A stretch of DNA of 64,000 bases, taken from positions 24,637-88,636 of the forward strand of contig JAGEMR010000121.1 of NCBI GenBank assembly GCA_021030915.1. The letters run 5' to 3'. The translations under genes were made by a program, and so were the position numbers. Under the pieces are notes generated by a model. It was not told where the DNA came from. It saw only the letters and a program-made list of their open reading frames with translations, and did no database searches. This document shows, piece after piece, positions 1 through 11,602 of the stretch. The first letter of the stretch is position 1. Each line of letters starts with the position of its first letter. The stretch is from Astrothelium macrocarpum (lineage: Eukaryota; Ascomycota; Dothideomycetes; Trypetheliales; Trypetheliaceae).

Positions 1-633
1 TGCCCATTATGAACCTTCGCTCCGAGAACCAACGCATGACTCGAATAAAGTCGGCTTGGAGGCGATGGGGCTTCATTTGGGGCAACTGGGGGCCGAAAGA
101 AGTATGAGTGTATAAATGCTTCTCAGTTGATTGGACGGCTCAATAAACTTGGGTTTGTTTGCTTGTTCGCTTCGTAAAAACTCAAAATGAAGGAAGGGAG
201 ACAAATAAGTCGATAACGCAGATGTAGCACGCCCAGATGAGCAGGTAACTTATATAACAACCATAAATAATCTTTTCAAGCTTTTTTCTTAGAGACTTGC
301 ACGATGCAGTTTAAGTGCCATAAGCTTGCTTTTCCAAAAGAATAGCGCCAGACCAACCTCTAAAAGTAGGCACTCAATCACACAAATTGTAATATTATAA
401 TCGCCAGTTCGGTGTTCCAGGCTTAAATCCGGTATTATACAGTCACGTCGTAGAATAGTTTCTGCATCCACTTGATTAAGGTCTTATACAGATTCAGTAC
501 ATCCAGCCAGGTGTCCACTACATTAGGATTAGATCAAGAATGGGAGCCAAATCCATCCAGTCTAAAGAATACTAATCATCTCTCTCCGTGGTGCCCCCAG
601 AATGGATCTTGCCGAGAGAGCACTCACTCTGTT
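1..633. other. Left-edge intergenic stretch
   Basis: No reading frame here resembles a known protein. The stretch lies downstream of the leftward gene that ends at 634 and is probably its 3' flank. I see no RNA gene or repeat. Confidence 0.4.
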
Positions 634-2838
634 TCAATAAACTATGATATGGATACTCATTTTGTGGCACGCATGAATGCAGCATGCAAGACAAGCATCA
701 CTACGAATAATGCAAGCGACCAATGAACAAAGAACAAAATGTCGCACGGATTCGTTGCGGTGAGTAAGGATGACGGCCATTTCGTTTTCTTCCATACGAC
801 GAAGTGTTTGCGAAATCTGGACCGGGTTTTTGACAGTTCTATATAAATACGGAGCTCCCTCTGGAAGTGGGTTGTTGTGATCATGCGAACAAGTGACCAA
901 ATATGACATGGACGTGGTCTCTATGGCATGCATTGGATTGCAAAATCCTGCACGAGGGTCGTCTCTTATTGCAAGAGATAGGTATAGTTTGGTCTCGCCG
1001 GCGGTGATTTGCCAAGCAGTCGTCATTTTCTGATTTTGATCTTCAGCCAATTGAATAGATCCGTTCGCTTCTCCTATGGCGGGATCCTCGTCTGCACTTT
1101 GTTCATCGCTCATCTGAAGAGCTGGCATATCACGCGAATCGGTGCAAGGTATCTCTCGCTTATCAGCTTCGACAAGGCCGTATTTCTCGCCCTTGTAATA
1201 TATCAAGCCCGGTACACAAATTAATTGTAATAGTCCAGTTCTTGTTAGAGTCAGGGTACTTAAAATCTGAGCATACATAGTCTGACCGTGATCGCTAGAC
1301 ATTATCCATCTGTCGGCATCCGATCTTTGTTTGTCGGTATGACCGGCGAGTATCCGCGCTTCCTCCAGAATGTCTTCAACGCTGCAAAAGATTCGATCGG
1401 ACGCAAGACTCCTGAGGTAACGACGTATAGCAGTAGTGAACTCGTCATCAACGCAGTTAAGCTGGCTCAGGTGGTACTGGAAGAGAGCACCATCCGGGCT
1501 GCTCGGAATGAACAGAGAAACTAAGAAGATAACAGCCACGCATTTGCTGATATCACGAAGGTACACTTCGAAGCGACATTCCAATCTAGACCTATGGGGA
1601 GTTTTCGAGCAGTGGTCACAGCCGCAAGACGCTTCTATCTGTTTTTGGACTTTCACGATCGAGGGCAAGTCTTCAACCCGTGTATCCAATAGGAGGGTTT
1701 CCCGCACCAACTTTCTGGATTCACCTAGAAATTCTGCAAGGACACGTGCGATTACTTCTTCGCCCGGAAATAGCTTGTTTGTCGATATTGATGGACTATT
1801 GGGAAATATTATAAATATCTCTCGCTGGCTGTATTGAATTTGACCAATGTCGGCGCACGCCAGAACGAGGCAGCTACGTGAGATAGCCTCGCGAGCGGCT
1901 CTTTGCTTTAAAGATCCTTCAGGCCCGAATTTGCTAAGCAAATGATTTGCGATACTGGGCAGAGTGACCATGCCAGCAAAGTTGGAATTTCCTGGAGGTA
2001 AATCTTCCCAAAGCTCGTTGATAGACCCAATCTCATTTCTCATCCGTATTGTTGTATTTTTGGGAATTGTCGAATGTCTCGAAATCAGGAAAACGATGAC
2101 TCGAGCCTCTTTTTGCAGGAGAATTTCTTGGCTGTGGTGAGAAATTACCGTGGGAGGAATACCTGAGCACCATTTTATGAATGCAATAATCCATGGTCCT
2201 TCTTGGATGTCAGTCTCAATATGTAAGGCATGTGCTTCTCCAAGACGATACACATCCGATAAACAGAGAATCAGTCTGGCAAGAGTATCACCAGATGGGG
2301 TCGCCAGGATCCAAGAATCTTCAGGCATCATCTTCGCTAGCAATGACTGCCAGCCAACCACGTTGTCACCGAATCCGGAGCAGGCAAGACGATAATCTAA
2401 GGCCGAGAGGAGCTGCTTGAGTTGTTTACTCGTCGGAACCAATTTCTTGTCAGCTGCAGTAGTAATGAGAAGACGTCTCAGTAACTCTGCAGCTTCCCAC
2501 CAATCGATAGTTAGCAAGGACGCAGCCAAAGCTAGAAACCGGACACCAGCATCGCTTTGGGCCAATTGCCAGCCGCTGTCGCCCTTTTGGTACCCGACCT
2601 GCGCCTGCAGGAAAGAAACGATGGTAGAATTATGGATTCGGGAACACAACAGCTCGGCTTTAGTGCAGGTTTCTGAGCAAATAGGAAGCGTAGCACCAAA
2701 GGCTTCACAGGCAGCAAGAGCTATTACCTGAACATTGTCGGTAGTGGCAGCGGCGATGATCCCTTGGGAAATACTGAGAACATCGGTTGCTGTCTGAGAA
2801 ATCGCCCAAGTGAGCGACACTGCATTGGGCTGTGACAT
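634..2838 (-). CDS. Large conserved-looking protein of unknown function
   Basis: A single uninterrupted 734-codon frame, so intronless or nearly so. I do not recognise the family. The N-terminal half (about residues 1-330) is rich in Leu and Ala and looks helical. Around residues 415-445 there is a Cys/His cluster containing CGCDHC, followed by a hydrophobic run (CVAVIFLVSLF) that could be one membrane segment or a buried helix. The C-terminal third carries an acidic linker and then a Cys/His-rich end. There is no signal peptide. Length and composition favour a real gene, since a frame this long is unlikely by chance. The start at 2838 is the first ATG of the frame. The last ~30 residues, near the stop, look unstructured and could instead be read past a missed 3' splice site. 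The cluster might bind a metal, but that is speculation. Confidence 0.7.
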   Translation of the reverse strand: MSQPNAVSLTWAISQTATDVLSISQGIIAAATTDNVQVIALAACEAFGATLPICSETCTKAELLCSRIHNSTIVSFLQAQVGYQKGDSGWQLAQSDAGVRFLALAASLLTIDWWEAAELLRRLLITTAADKKLVPTSKQLKQLLSALDYRLACSGFGDNVVGWQSLLAKMMPEDSWILATPSGDTLARLILCLSDVYRLGEAHALHIETDIQEGPWIIAFIKWCSGIPPTVISHHSQEILLQKEARVIVFLISRHSTIPKNTTIRMRNEIGSINELWEDLPPGNSNFAGMVTLPSIANHLLSKFGPEGSLKQRAAREAISRSCLVLACADIGQIQYSQREIFIIFPNSPSISTNKLFPGEEVIARVLAEFLGESRKLVRETLLLDTRVEDLPSIVKVQKQIEASCGCDHCSKTPHRSRLECRFEVYLRDISKCVAVIFLVSLFIPSSPDGALFQYHLSQLNCVDDEFTTAIRRYLRSLASDRIFCSVEDILEEARILAGHTDKQRSDADRWIMSSDHGQTMYAQILSTLTLTRTGLLQLICVPGLIYYKGEKYGLVEADKREIPCTDSRDMPALQMSDEQSADEDPAIGEANGSIQLAEDQNQKMTTAWQITAGETKLYLSLAIRDDPRAGFCNPMHAIETTSMSYLVTCSHDHNNPLPEGAPYLYRTVKNPVQISQTLRRMEENEMAVILTHRNESVRHFVLCSLVACIIRSDACLACCIHACHKMSIHIIVY

Positions 2839-3664
2839 AAATCAAGACAATAGATGCAGATAGCGAATTTTTCCAAGGCTGTTCAGGAGTATCAGTATTC
2901 GTCCAAACTATTTTCTCACGGAATATTTTCGGTCAGCAAGCAAAAACGTTCACAACTCGATTCGAGTATCTTGCTCTTTCTGAATAGACAATTCGAGATA
3001 TGAGTGTTATAGCAAGTCGTTAGATGGAAGTATCAACTTGCTGTGGAAATCCGCTTTGCGGTAGTATGGGTGAGGCTGCGGAGAAGCCGTTAGGCAGCCA
3101 TGGTGGAGCTTCATTGGCAAAAGCAACTCTTCATTTGCTAGCAATAGTCCAATTACCACGTTGTCAAGCGGTTCTCCTTTTGCCATAGAATATGCATGCC
3201 CATCTCACTAAATACCACAGGCCATGACATATATGCGAAGTATTCCCGATGTGATTTTAGGCACCCAGCTATGTCTACCATCAGCCCTCTGATCACATCC
3301 GACTCAGAATATAGTGGAAGATGGTCAGTTTGGCAAGCCTAGACTCACGCCCTTCGCAAAGGACATCTAAATGTAGTCTCTACAGGTACTTATCGAGGAA
3401 CATAACTAGTACGTTGCTTCGCAGGTTACAGGCACAGCTGGGTTATAACGAAAAAAGTGCAATGCAGCTGTCGTCCAAAGGGGTAAACTTGTAGGTGCTG
3501 AATGCAAGCTTGGCCGCTTCGACGATAAACTGATCGATGAAGCTGATTGGATTGGTGACCCCCATGCCGTCTGCCCGAGCTTTATCCGACCCGTATCATG
3601 CCATTGACCATACTAAAACAGCTCCATAACTACCTCGTCTCCTTCCAAGCAACTCTCAAGCACG
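2839..3664. other. Intergenic region between divergent genes
   Basis: This 0.8 kb stretch separates the leftward unknown gene from the rightward complex I subunit gene, so it should hold both promoters. No reading frame or repeat stands out. Confidence 0.4.
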
Positions 3665-4226
3665 ATGGCCTCTGGCTACGGGCTTAATGGCGGTATGCAT
3701 CTTTATTCAAAATAGTTCACACTATTGACACCCAATTCAATCCACTTAATCCCAATTACGATTCCAAACTTCTCCAAGGCTAACTCGCCTTCTCTGCTCC
3801 ACAGGTCCCTCTCGCTGCTTTCCCTTTTGGCAGGAAGTCCTTGCCTGCTACGTTGTCAATACCAATTCTGAAGATGACTCCGGTAAAAAGAAATGCGCTC
3901 CGGTCTTAGATGACTATTACGAGTGCCTACATCATAAGAAGGAGGTCGGTAGCTCCATTCTCTCGTCCATTCTCTTGTTTGGCCGCCTCCAGCATACCCT
4001 ACGACTACTCCGTCAAAATTCATGCTGATTCATGCTTTAATCCACATAGGCTGCGCGCGTGCGAGCTCTCCAAGCCGCGTACCGAAAAGCCGAAGCAAAG
4101 AACCCACGCGATGACGCGCCCTCGGCGGCGCAGATACGGTCATTAGGGCTATTAGAGGAGCCAATGGAGGACAAATACATGAAACCGGCAGGGTTGATTC
4201 CATACAAGAAGCCATCTGTCACATAG
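3665..4226 (+). CDS. NADH:ubiquinone oxidoreductase 15 kDa (NDUFS5-type) subunit
   Basis: A small three-exon gene: 3665-3692, 3805-3944 and 4050-4226. The joined frame is exactly 115 codons (114 aa). The protein starts MASGYGLNGGPSRCFPFWQ and holds a twin CX9C motif (C..9..C at CFPFWQEVLAC and again at CAPVLDDYYEC), then HHKKEAARVRALQAAYRKAE. The twin CX9C pair is the hallmark of NDUFS5-class accessory subunits, which fold in the mitochondrial intermembrane space through Mia40 and sit on the membrane arm of complex I. Intron 1 is 112 nt with donor GTATGC. Intron 2 is 105 nt and needs a weak donor (GTCGGT), which the frame and family alignment require. The gene converges on the RAD51-like gene, with about 190 bp between the stops. 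Confidence 0.88.
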
Positions 4227-4414
4227 ACAATGCGATTCAGCAACTGCATATCCTAACGTTCCTCTTCCACTTCGAGCAATGAGTCCGCGTGACACCCAAC
4301 TGTGCGAAGATCTCCATCCACAAACCCTTCTCTCAAACAACTCCGCCAAATCCACTTTAACCCATCTCACACTCCACAATTTTCCCCACCACGGCCATCT
4401 CTCCTCCGCCATAC

Positions 4415-5675
4415 TCACCCCACCCCCTCCAACCCCACCCCATCCGCCCCGACCCGAAAAACCCCCCACCGCCCCTCCCTCCCCTCCCCCCTATCCCCCA
4501 CGACCTCCAACACCCCCACCCCATCCTCCCTCTCCACACGACTCAACAGCACATGCGCATCCACGCCCGCCGCAAGCGTCGGCGCAAGCATCGGCACCGA
4601 CGCATTGGACGCGAAGACCGACGGCGGCGGCTCGTCCGTCGGGGCGCGCGGACGGGGCGGCGCGCTGGTAGTGGAGGAAAAGCTGGTCGTGAAGGATGAA
4701 GTCGTGGGAGTGGAGGATGGTGACGCGTTGTTGAGCAGGATGATGAAGCATTGCTGTGTGCTGGCGAGCTGGTGGAGGTGCCGCAGGAAGGTGGTCAGGA
4801 GGGCGTGGCCTGTGGGCGGGTGGGCGCGGATGAGTGGGTGGATGGGGGTGGCGAGGTTGTCGATGATGAGGAGGGCCGAACCTGGTGGTGGTGGTGGTGG
4901 TGGTGGTGGTGGTGGTTTGGAGGGGGTCTGGGGGAGGGGCTGAGGAGGGGTGGTGGAGAAAGCAGTCAGGTCGTCGGATTCGTCTTGGCTGTCGGGGATC
5001 TCGATGGGATTTTGGGGTGGATTTATGGGGTTTGCTGCTGGTTGGCGTGCATTTAGATGTGGTGATTGTGCGAATTTATCGCTGAACTCTTGCACTGCGT
5101 CTCGCAGACCGATGAAGTCGAAGACGGGTGCGATGCTGACTTGTTCGAGCAGTTTCGTGGTTTCATCGTCATGGTCTTCGACATTTGCAGAAAACGAAGT
5201 GGACTTTGGATTTGTTGTTGACGCAGTATTCTGCCTGGCGATGGTGTTACTTCGTCGAAGTCTGGAGCGTATAACACTATTGAGCCTAAGTATGTCGAAT
5301 GATCCGGTAGAATCGATGATAGTTGCAAAACACTCAGGAGATGAGAGAATGTGGGTAGCGACGAGATGATAAGATAGCTAATTTAATAATGTACATGAGA
5401 TTTCGGATTTTGGTAAGATGCAATAGAATTGAATCAAAATTCCAAACCACATTACAATAACTTACAAGGGTTTTTCCGGTGCCAGTGTCTCCACTGATAC
5501 AACTTACGCCCTTTACTCCATGTTGAAAGCCATCATCAAGTGCATGATCAAGCGTAGAGCAACCTGTGCCTACCTTTCGTCTCTTGGTCGGATGAAGATG
5601 TTCAGTATTGAGTTCATCAAAGATGGCAGATGCTAAACGCGGACGAGCAGCTGTCATTATTGACTTTGTTGCCAC
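4415..5675 (-). CDS. RecA/RAD51-like recombination ATPase (RAD51 paralogue)
   Basis: Two exons, 5675-5466 and 5377-4415, give 390 aa. Donor GTAAGT and acceptor TTAG join in phase 0. The N-terminal part carries GCSTLDHALDDGF and then a Walker A loop, GDTGTGKT (about residues 60-69), at the exon edge. The second exon opens LSYHLVATHILSS, followed by a Glu/Cys and the ATIIDSTGSFD-type segment seen in RAD51 paralogues. A Walker B-like LLIIDN lies near residue 250. These elements point to a RAD51-family ATPase of homologous recombination. Which paralogue (Rad55, Rad57, XRCC2-like or RAD51D-like) cannot be settled by eye. An insertion between Walker A and B is low-complexity and ends in 11 consecutive prolines encoded by a GGT/ACC repeat. 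The C-terminal tail is Gly/Val-rich and may be poorly modelled. Confidence 0.75.
4885..4917. repeat. GGT trinucleotide microsatellite inside the RAD51-like gene
   Basis: About ten consecutive GGT units on the plus strand read as a polyproline run in the leftward gene. It lies in a loop between the Walker motifs, so changes in its length should leave the frame intact. Confidence 0.85.
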
Positions 5676-6238
5676 ATAACTTAGTCAACAGCGAAGTTAT
5701 TTTTTTAGCAGTCGTTGGTAATATGGAGGATCAATTTTACGCTTCTGTAGGGCGAAGCTAACACATGGGGGACCACCATTTACATGCTCCCTATTAGAAC
5801 CTGGCATGGATTGAAGTGATCCCTAATGACATTACGACATTGATTCTTTTCTGCATGCAATGACGTTTTGACTGTTTTGCTGCATGTTTTGCTTTTCCTA
5901 CAAATGAAATATCTGCTATCGTGACCATGTCACCGCAATAGGTATCATCTCCCCATCAAGCTATCTGATAGGTCTTCAATGTGAATATGAGAGCCCTGAA
6001 TGAGAGAGCGAAAGAGACAAACAAAATAAAGGTGTAGAACGTCATCTACGATTCATCGCCTAAGCTCCTCCATAATACCCAGAATTCTTTCCCGAATTTC
6101 ATCCATGCAAGATCAATCTGATAGCAATCCCAGTTTACACACTCTTAGTAGTTGAACGAGGATAGAGACTCCGTTCTAAGCGCCATGTTCCGACCTCCAA
6201 CTCCTATTCACACCTGAGATTTGGCTCTTTACCGAATT
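5676..6238. other. Intergenic region between two leftward genes
   Basis: This holds the promoter of the RAD51-like gene and the 3' flank of the Pal1 gene. I see no other gene or repeat. Confidence 0.4.
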
Positions 6239-8323
6239 TCAACCGCGAACCTCAGGTCGCGCACGTCGTCCACCCTTCAAACTCTTGACGCGACTGAGGA
6301 ATCCGCCTCCGACTCCCAAGGTAGGCTTTGAAGCAGCCTCGCCAACGCTTCCAGCAGTAATACTTCGCTGCAGTGGCTGTGTGGGACTGCTGGGAGCGCG
6401 GGCTCTTCCAACATCACTTAGTAAACCCTTTTTGGCCTCTGAGTCTGCCCTTGATCGCCCAACATCCTTATCTTGTTCTGCAACTTTGATGCTTGCGCCC
6501 TTCTTTTCATATGCACCATCGTAATCATCAAAAAACGGGTTGCGCTCGTACATTTTGTTACTCGATCCAGCACTCAATGGACCGCGAGGGCTAGTCTCGG
6601 GACTGTAGGGACCACGATCGTATCGTGCGTCAGGGGAAATGACACGGCCATCGCCATAACGAGGACGAGGTTGGCTGATGCCGCGGATACGCTGAGCAAG
6701 AGATTTCTTGCGGGTAATTCCGCCGCCCGATAGTGGGACTGGAACACCGTGATCTTCGGACTCGCGTCGTTGCATAGCAGACCGAGAGGCTGGCGCGCCT
6801 TCCAAAAACGTGCTGGTTCCAAGTCCAACACTTTCTTCGCCGTGAACAGGTTCGATGCGGTCGGCAGGGTTGTAGCTCACCTGACGATCGTTCAGGTCGG
6901 GGCGACGAACCCAGCGATTCTCGCCTTCAGGAGCGTCGTGGTAGTCAGTGAAGGCTTCGACCCCGCGACCGTGGAATTGGTCGAGATTGACGTTCTTGTT
7001 GACAGGTCCAGCCCCTCCGAGTGCATTATTGGCACTGCCAACAGGAAAAGCTTGCATTGGTGCCGCACGATCCTTCTTGCGGTTACGATGAGGGTTGCAG
7101 GCGTCAAACGGGCCATCATGGTGAAATACTATTGGTAAAATTAGTCGCCGTGCCGCGTAACTGAGAATAATCTCAACCTACATCCGGGACCGTAGATCCC
7201 AGTCACATCAAGCTTGTCAATAACGTCAATACCCTTCGGCTTCCGAGGACGGCCGGGACGCCCTTCTTTGCGACGTCGTTCTTCACGTTCCTTGTATCGC
7301 TTTTCACGTGCAGCTCGCTCTTCTTCCGTCAGCCTGGGCTTCTCCATGGCAGAAGATTCAGAATTTCGTCGTGGTCGCCGCGGTCGCTCCATCCGTTTCT
7401 CCGGGCTTGCACGGCCTGGCTTTTCTGGGCTTGCAAAAATATCCAATTCTTTGGCTTTGGTGTCGCGATGACGCTGTTCTTCTTCGTTGGATCGCGAGGG
7501 CCGATGTGATATAGTTGGGTGGGTATCGGCACGTTGGCTTACGGGTCTAGAGTGCGACGCGTTGCCTGGGATCAACATGAGCCAAAACGCGTATCGCTAA
7601 ACGTCATACATGCTTCTTACCATTGGTTGTCGGCTTATCACTCAAACTTAATTCGTTCTGTGTTTTAGGATAGTTAGAAAACATGGCAGTAAATTGTTGG
7701 AATTTGGAGTTAAAGGGGTCCATAGTCACGGAAAGATAGGGATGGCGGAATGTTGATTCAAGGGGAAAAATCAGGGAGTGATAAGGTTGGCGGTGAAATC
7801 GCGAGCTTAAGCTTGCAGGGTGCCATTCGTTACACCCGCATATCTCGAACCTTGTTACTGTGGGAGGTCTGCAAGGGGAAAGAACGTACAAAGAGGTCTG
7901 CAGTGTTGCCGTTATAGGCTGGTTTGCTCGCAGCGGATACCGCGTTCGGTGAAGTGGCCATGGCAGTAGGTGACTGTGTACGGAGAGCTTGGGCAGCAAT
8001 AGGACGAGTATCGTCGCCAAATGGATTATCCAAAAACGGGTTATTTGATCGTGGACGAGTCTGGCTGGCGGCACTGGATGGGGATGGAGATAGAGCTCCA
8101 GGTGAAGCAGTCCTTCGAAAAGGATTGTTCGATTTCAAGTCGATTGTCAAGCCGGGGGAGGGACGGCGTTCTGTATTGCGTGGAAAGAAGAATGTTTTAG
8201 CCCAGTGCAATGGAGAAAACAGGGTTGGTGAAACAGCGATCGCCAGGAGCACCTGGGATTTGCTGGTGCCGCTCGCAATTGGAAGGATAACGCACCTGGC
8301 AAATGCACTGATTGCAGCGCCAT
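6239..8323 (-). CDS. pal1: Pal1 family cell-morphology / endocytic-site protein
   Basis: Five exons: 8323-8296, 8170-7890, 7657-7621, 7565-7182 and 7128-6239. They join in frame to 539 aa. The N-terminus carries NPF motifs (NNPFRR, NNPFLDNPFGDD), which are binding sites for EH-domain endocytic proteins. The diagnostic Pal1 core follows: KELDIFASPEKPG, the basic RRPRRNSESS stretch, a long Glu/Arg/Lys helix (LTEEERAAREKRYKEREER), then the highly conserved VTGIYGPG and LFHHDGPFDACNPHRNR, which are rejoined by splicing out 7181-7129. The C-terminus is disordered and Ser/Pro-rich. Pal1 works at the cell cortex in polarised growth and early endocytosis. The tiny first exon (28 nt) and its ATG are the least certain part; an open frame without an ATG continues upstream. 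Confidence 0.88.
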
Positions 8324-9314
8324 GATCTGCAATCTTTGACCCACGGCCTGTTGAGCGGTGTCAATGTTAATAAGGCGCTGGGAGTGGCTGTCGGTCGGGA
8401 TGGATGCCGGTGGAGGAGAGTTGGCGAGGGGCAACAAAGACTGCAGCCGACCCAGGAATGTAGGCGGTAAGAGCTAGCAAACGTGAGGCCAAGGATGACA
8501 GGAGCACGAGGCTCTCTGCAGCATGTACCGGCCAAAGAGCAAAGGGTCACCAAGGGCAGATGAACTGAAGGTCGCGGCCGGGTGTCGTGTTATTAATGAT
8601 TGCCGCCTGTTGATTTGTTCATCGACCATGAGCTAGTAATTTCAGAAAAACACACAGATGCACCGATGCGTGGTCAAGCCTCCCGCCGCTAATAGCCCCC
8701 GCTCTGGCTTGCTGGCCCTTTCCTTTCCTTTACGCGATCTTCCTCGTCTTTTCTGCCCAGAGGAAGGCTTCTGTCGATCGTGGTCCAAGATCAAGTTTTT
8801 TTTTTTTTTTCCTTCCTTCTTTCCAAGGCCCAGGACGTACCTACTAGCTGTGCCCAAAGATCACCTTCCAAGCACGTCAAATTTGCTGTATACTACGGAT
8901 TTATTCTGCTTCGACCGGCTCAATTTCACGAGCAGGCCCTCGCTGCATGAATCGGTTTTCTTCCGAGAAAGATTACGGTCGGGTGGACCGGGCATGAGCC
9001 TTCATGCGGGCGCCGTGTATAAGGCGCCAAGACCCCTGATCAACACAGATCAGCACCCCACATTGGCCAGTCCAGAACCATCCTAGCGCCTAATGGCGCT
9101 CGCTTCTGCCCAACTCCTCGGCTTCAAGGTCCCTGGGTTCCAGAATCGTTTCATCACCTCCGCCATCATTCTGCAGGCCTTCGTCTGCGGGAGGCTCTGC
9201 GCCCCTGAATATAGCTACCGATTGCTTACTTTGCATCGGGAACATAGCTTCTGGAGCTTTCCCCAGCTAGCCACGATTTGCTCATCGTGCTGGGCAAGGC
9301 AAAAATAACTTATT
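8324..9314. other. Divergent promoter region between pal1 and MED31
   Basis: About 1 kb shared by two divergent genes. It includes a run of about 14 T near 8796-8810. Open frames on both strands here have no recognisable content. Confidence 0.45.
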
Positions 9315-9762
9315 ATGACCGATCCGGCCGAGATCCAATATGGAGGCTTCAGCCGCTTTGAGCTCGAATTGGAAGTAAGAGATACTTAATGGCGCTCAAC
9401 AAGACCCAAATGAGACACTGACACTTGCCTCATAGTTTGTCCAAGCGCTGTCCAATCCGTGGTATTTGAACTATTTGGCGACTCAGAAATATTTGGACGA
9501 TCCAACATTCATCAACTATCTCGAATATTTGCAATATTTCAGTCAGCCCAAATACCTCAAATACCTTTCGTACGTGAAATGACCAGCCCCGTCGTCAAGT
9601 TGTAATGCCTTAACACCTATGACACTCAGATTCCCAGGCCCAACTTTGCGAATCCTAGAATTGTTGCAGCAAGAGAGATTTCGTAAGGACATTTTGATGC
9701 CTGATACAGTTGCTCGCATGATTGAAGAGGGCGTCAAGGCGAGCGTAGCAGAACGTCCTTGA
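9315..9762 (+). CDS. MED31: Mediator complex subunit 31 (Soh1)
   Basis: Three exons, 9315-9374, 9436-9569 and 9630-9762, joined in frame to 108 aa. The protein contains the Med31 signature: FELELEFVQALSNPWYLNYL, then YLDDPTFINYLEYLQYF, PKYLKYLSFPGPTLRILELL and ERFRKDIL. The pattern of repeated YL dipeptides and the length fit Med31/Soh1 well. Med31 is a small, highly conserved subunit of the Mediator middle module and acts in RNA polymerase II transcription in the nucleus. Each intron is about 60 nt with a GTAAGA or GTACGT donor. The gene converges on RPC11. Confidence 0.93.
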
Positions 9763-10016
9763 CCGTGGTGTAAAGATTCTCTGTACTCCATTTTACTCAT
9801 AGATACCCATGTCGGAAATCTTCCGAAATCGTTTTGAAATATGATGATCGTATTTCGGGTTTCATCTCCTAACCTTGTCCCGTATTCTAGGATACCTGGC
9901 TGGTCTAAGCTCCGTGAGCGTCTCTTCAGAAAAAAGACCTACTCCCATGGGTATCGCGGGCTCCCGAAAGATAGTTGAAACACTTCGTTATTCAATATCC
10001 CAGAAGCGGGAAACAA

Positions 10017-10472
10017 TCAATCTCCCCTCCATTGGCGTCGACATTTCGTACACTGTGTTTGTGCGTCAATGGTGACGTAGTCAATATCGACATGCATCTT
10101 ACCTTGTAAAAAATCGTAGATGGTTCGTCAGCGCTTCTTAGTTGTATAAGCATGAAGTATGCTTGATCTCCATCGCATCCATCCTGAGTACACTGAATTG
10201 CTGTCTTATCGACGTTCTCCCACGCCTTCGCCCCACCCATGACGTCCTCTACCTCTTTCTTCTTCATTGTGCGTCGCTCGTATAGATGATAGGTGATAGG
10301 TGACTCGTAGGGACAGGTGCGGCATTCGAATCGACTTTTGCCCTGTCTTTTCTTGTCCGGATCATTCGACGGATACCGTCCGACAGTGAGGATATTTGAA
10401 CAATTTGGACAGACTAAACTGTTCGTCAGCCTACGTATAGCCCTGGGCACCATGAAACCAACACAGAAGCAT
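10017..10472 (-). CDS. RPC11: DNA-directed RNA polymerase III subunit RPC10/Rpc11
   Basis: Three exons: 10472-10465 (8 nt), 10418-10103 and 10052-10017, joined to 119 aa. The N-terminal Zn ribbon is VCPNCSNILTV with CRTCPY about 25 residues later. The C-terminal TFIIS-like ribbon has CTQDGC, QIRSADEP-like QLRSADEPSTIFYK and a last CTKCRRQWRGD supplied by the short final exon. The conserved VDKTAIQC and RSADEP stretches are characteristic. Rpc11 provides RNA-cleavage activity and helps termination and reinitiation of Pol III. The first intron is only 46 nt but has a good CTGAC branch site. The start gives MLLLVCPNC, which matches the family. The C-terminal RSADEP acidic residues needed for cleavage are present. 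Confidence 0.9.
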
Positions 10473-10884
10473 GTTGAAGCTGAATAATTTTTTATCATGT
10501 CAATAACGTTCGTACAATTCTGATTCTTTGCAATATTGCGCAAGCTCTCCCACAGTCCCACGATGAATTTGACGCGCAGGTGCAAGGACTAGGGTGGCAG
10601 AATGCAGGGCACTGACAGGGATCTGCGCCTCCGAGCAATCGTGGGCACAAGCATCGAACGAGTACCCATCTCATCAGCCTGACTGTACCCCTTAAGCTTC
10701 ACCACCCGAAGAAGCCAACAAGACCAAAGTCTACGAATCTCACCATTAGTCCTTGTCTCTTGCTGCCTGTCCAGGAAGCCCAATCGCCGTGGAGTTCGAG
10801 CGCATAAGTCGGATCGGTCGAGCCTATCCATATCCGCTAGACGTGCCAAAAGCTATCTGAAGACGGCAATTCATTCCGTATTGT

Positions 10885-11602
10885 ATGGCGGACGAGGTAC
10901 ATCATGATGTTCCCAATGTTTTTTATGTCACACAAACCTGGATCCGGGCTAACAGGTTGTCTTTACTAGGGTGCTAGCCCTCGGGAGCTCGTGCTAGAAG
11001 CCGCCCGCCGCAACAACACCGATCTGCTTCACGAAGTCTTTACAGATATAAAAAAGTCATACTCGAGCACTGCCGAAGATCGGATAGCCGAGCTTCTCAA
11101 CACGGCCGTCGATGGTATTGGCAATAACGTGTTGCACGTAGCAGCTACGAACGGAAGTTGTAAGTGAAAATTTCCGATCACAATTGTATCGCGAGATATA
11201 GCACTCGCTCCGACTTCTAAACAAGCATGGCTAACAGACAGCCCTTCTCTAGATGAAGTCTTAGATGTCCTACTTGATCAGGCTGGCGTAGAGACCGACC
11301 CCCTTTCCCGCCTCGACCGCGACACTCCGCTACACTCCGCCGTCCGCTATGTCAATTCGCTGCCAATCGATGATTGGCAAGCATCGGGTCATCCAATCGT
11401 GGAAATCCTGCTTGATGCCGGATGCGATCCACGCTCGCGGAATAAGGCAAAGCTACGGCCATTGGATCTGGTAGATCCACGAAATCAAGAGTTGCGAGGG
11501 GTCTTGCAGCGCGCTGAATTCAGGTTACAGGCAGGGGGAGATGTTGTCGAGGAGGATGACGAGGATGGAGGGGGATCAGCGAGCGGGAGCGAGGACGCGT
11601 AG
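10885..11602 (+). CDS. Small ankyrin-repeat protein
   Basis: Three exons, 10885-10896, 10970-11159 and 11253-11602, joined in frame to 183 aa. Ankyrin repeats are visible as GNNVLHVAATNGSYEVLDVL, DTPLHSAVRYVN and HPIVEILLDAGCDPRSRNK, followed by KLRPLDLVDPRNQELR. The C-terminus is acidic and Gly/Ser-rich (EEDDEDGGGSASG). Small two- to three-repeat fungal ankyrin proteins with an acidic tail include the ribosomal protein chaperone Yar1, but I cannot claim orthology. The first exon has only four codons. The gene is divergent from RPC11, with about 410 bp between the two starts. Confidence 0.82.

Noticed and set aside
3665..4226. Plus-strand frame at 3910-4146 as a separate gene
   Set aside because: It overlaps the second intron and third exon of the NDUFS5-type gene and disagrees with the conserved twin CX9C frame.
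4152..4943. Several overlapping frames on both strands at 4.15-4.94 kb
   Set aside because: The minus-strand frame continues the RAD51-like protein in phase; the others are low-complexity Pro/Gly/Arg or Trp-rich shadows of GC-rich repeats.
9875..10075. Rightward frame opposite the RPC11 3' end
   Set aside because: Low-complexity shadow; the minus strand is explained by the last RPC11 exon.
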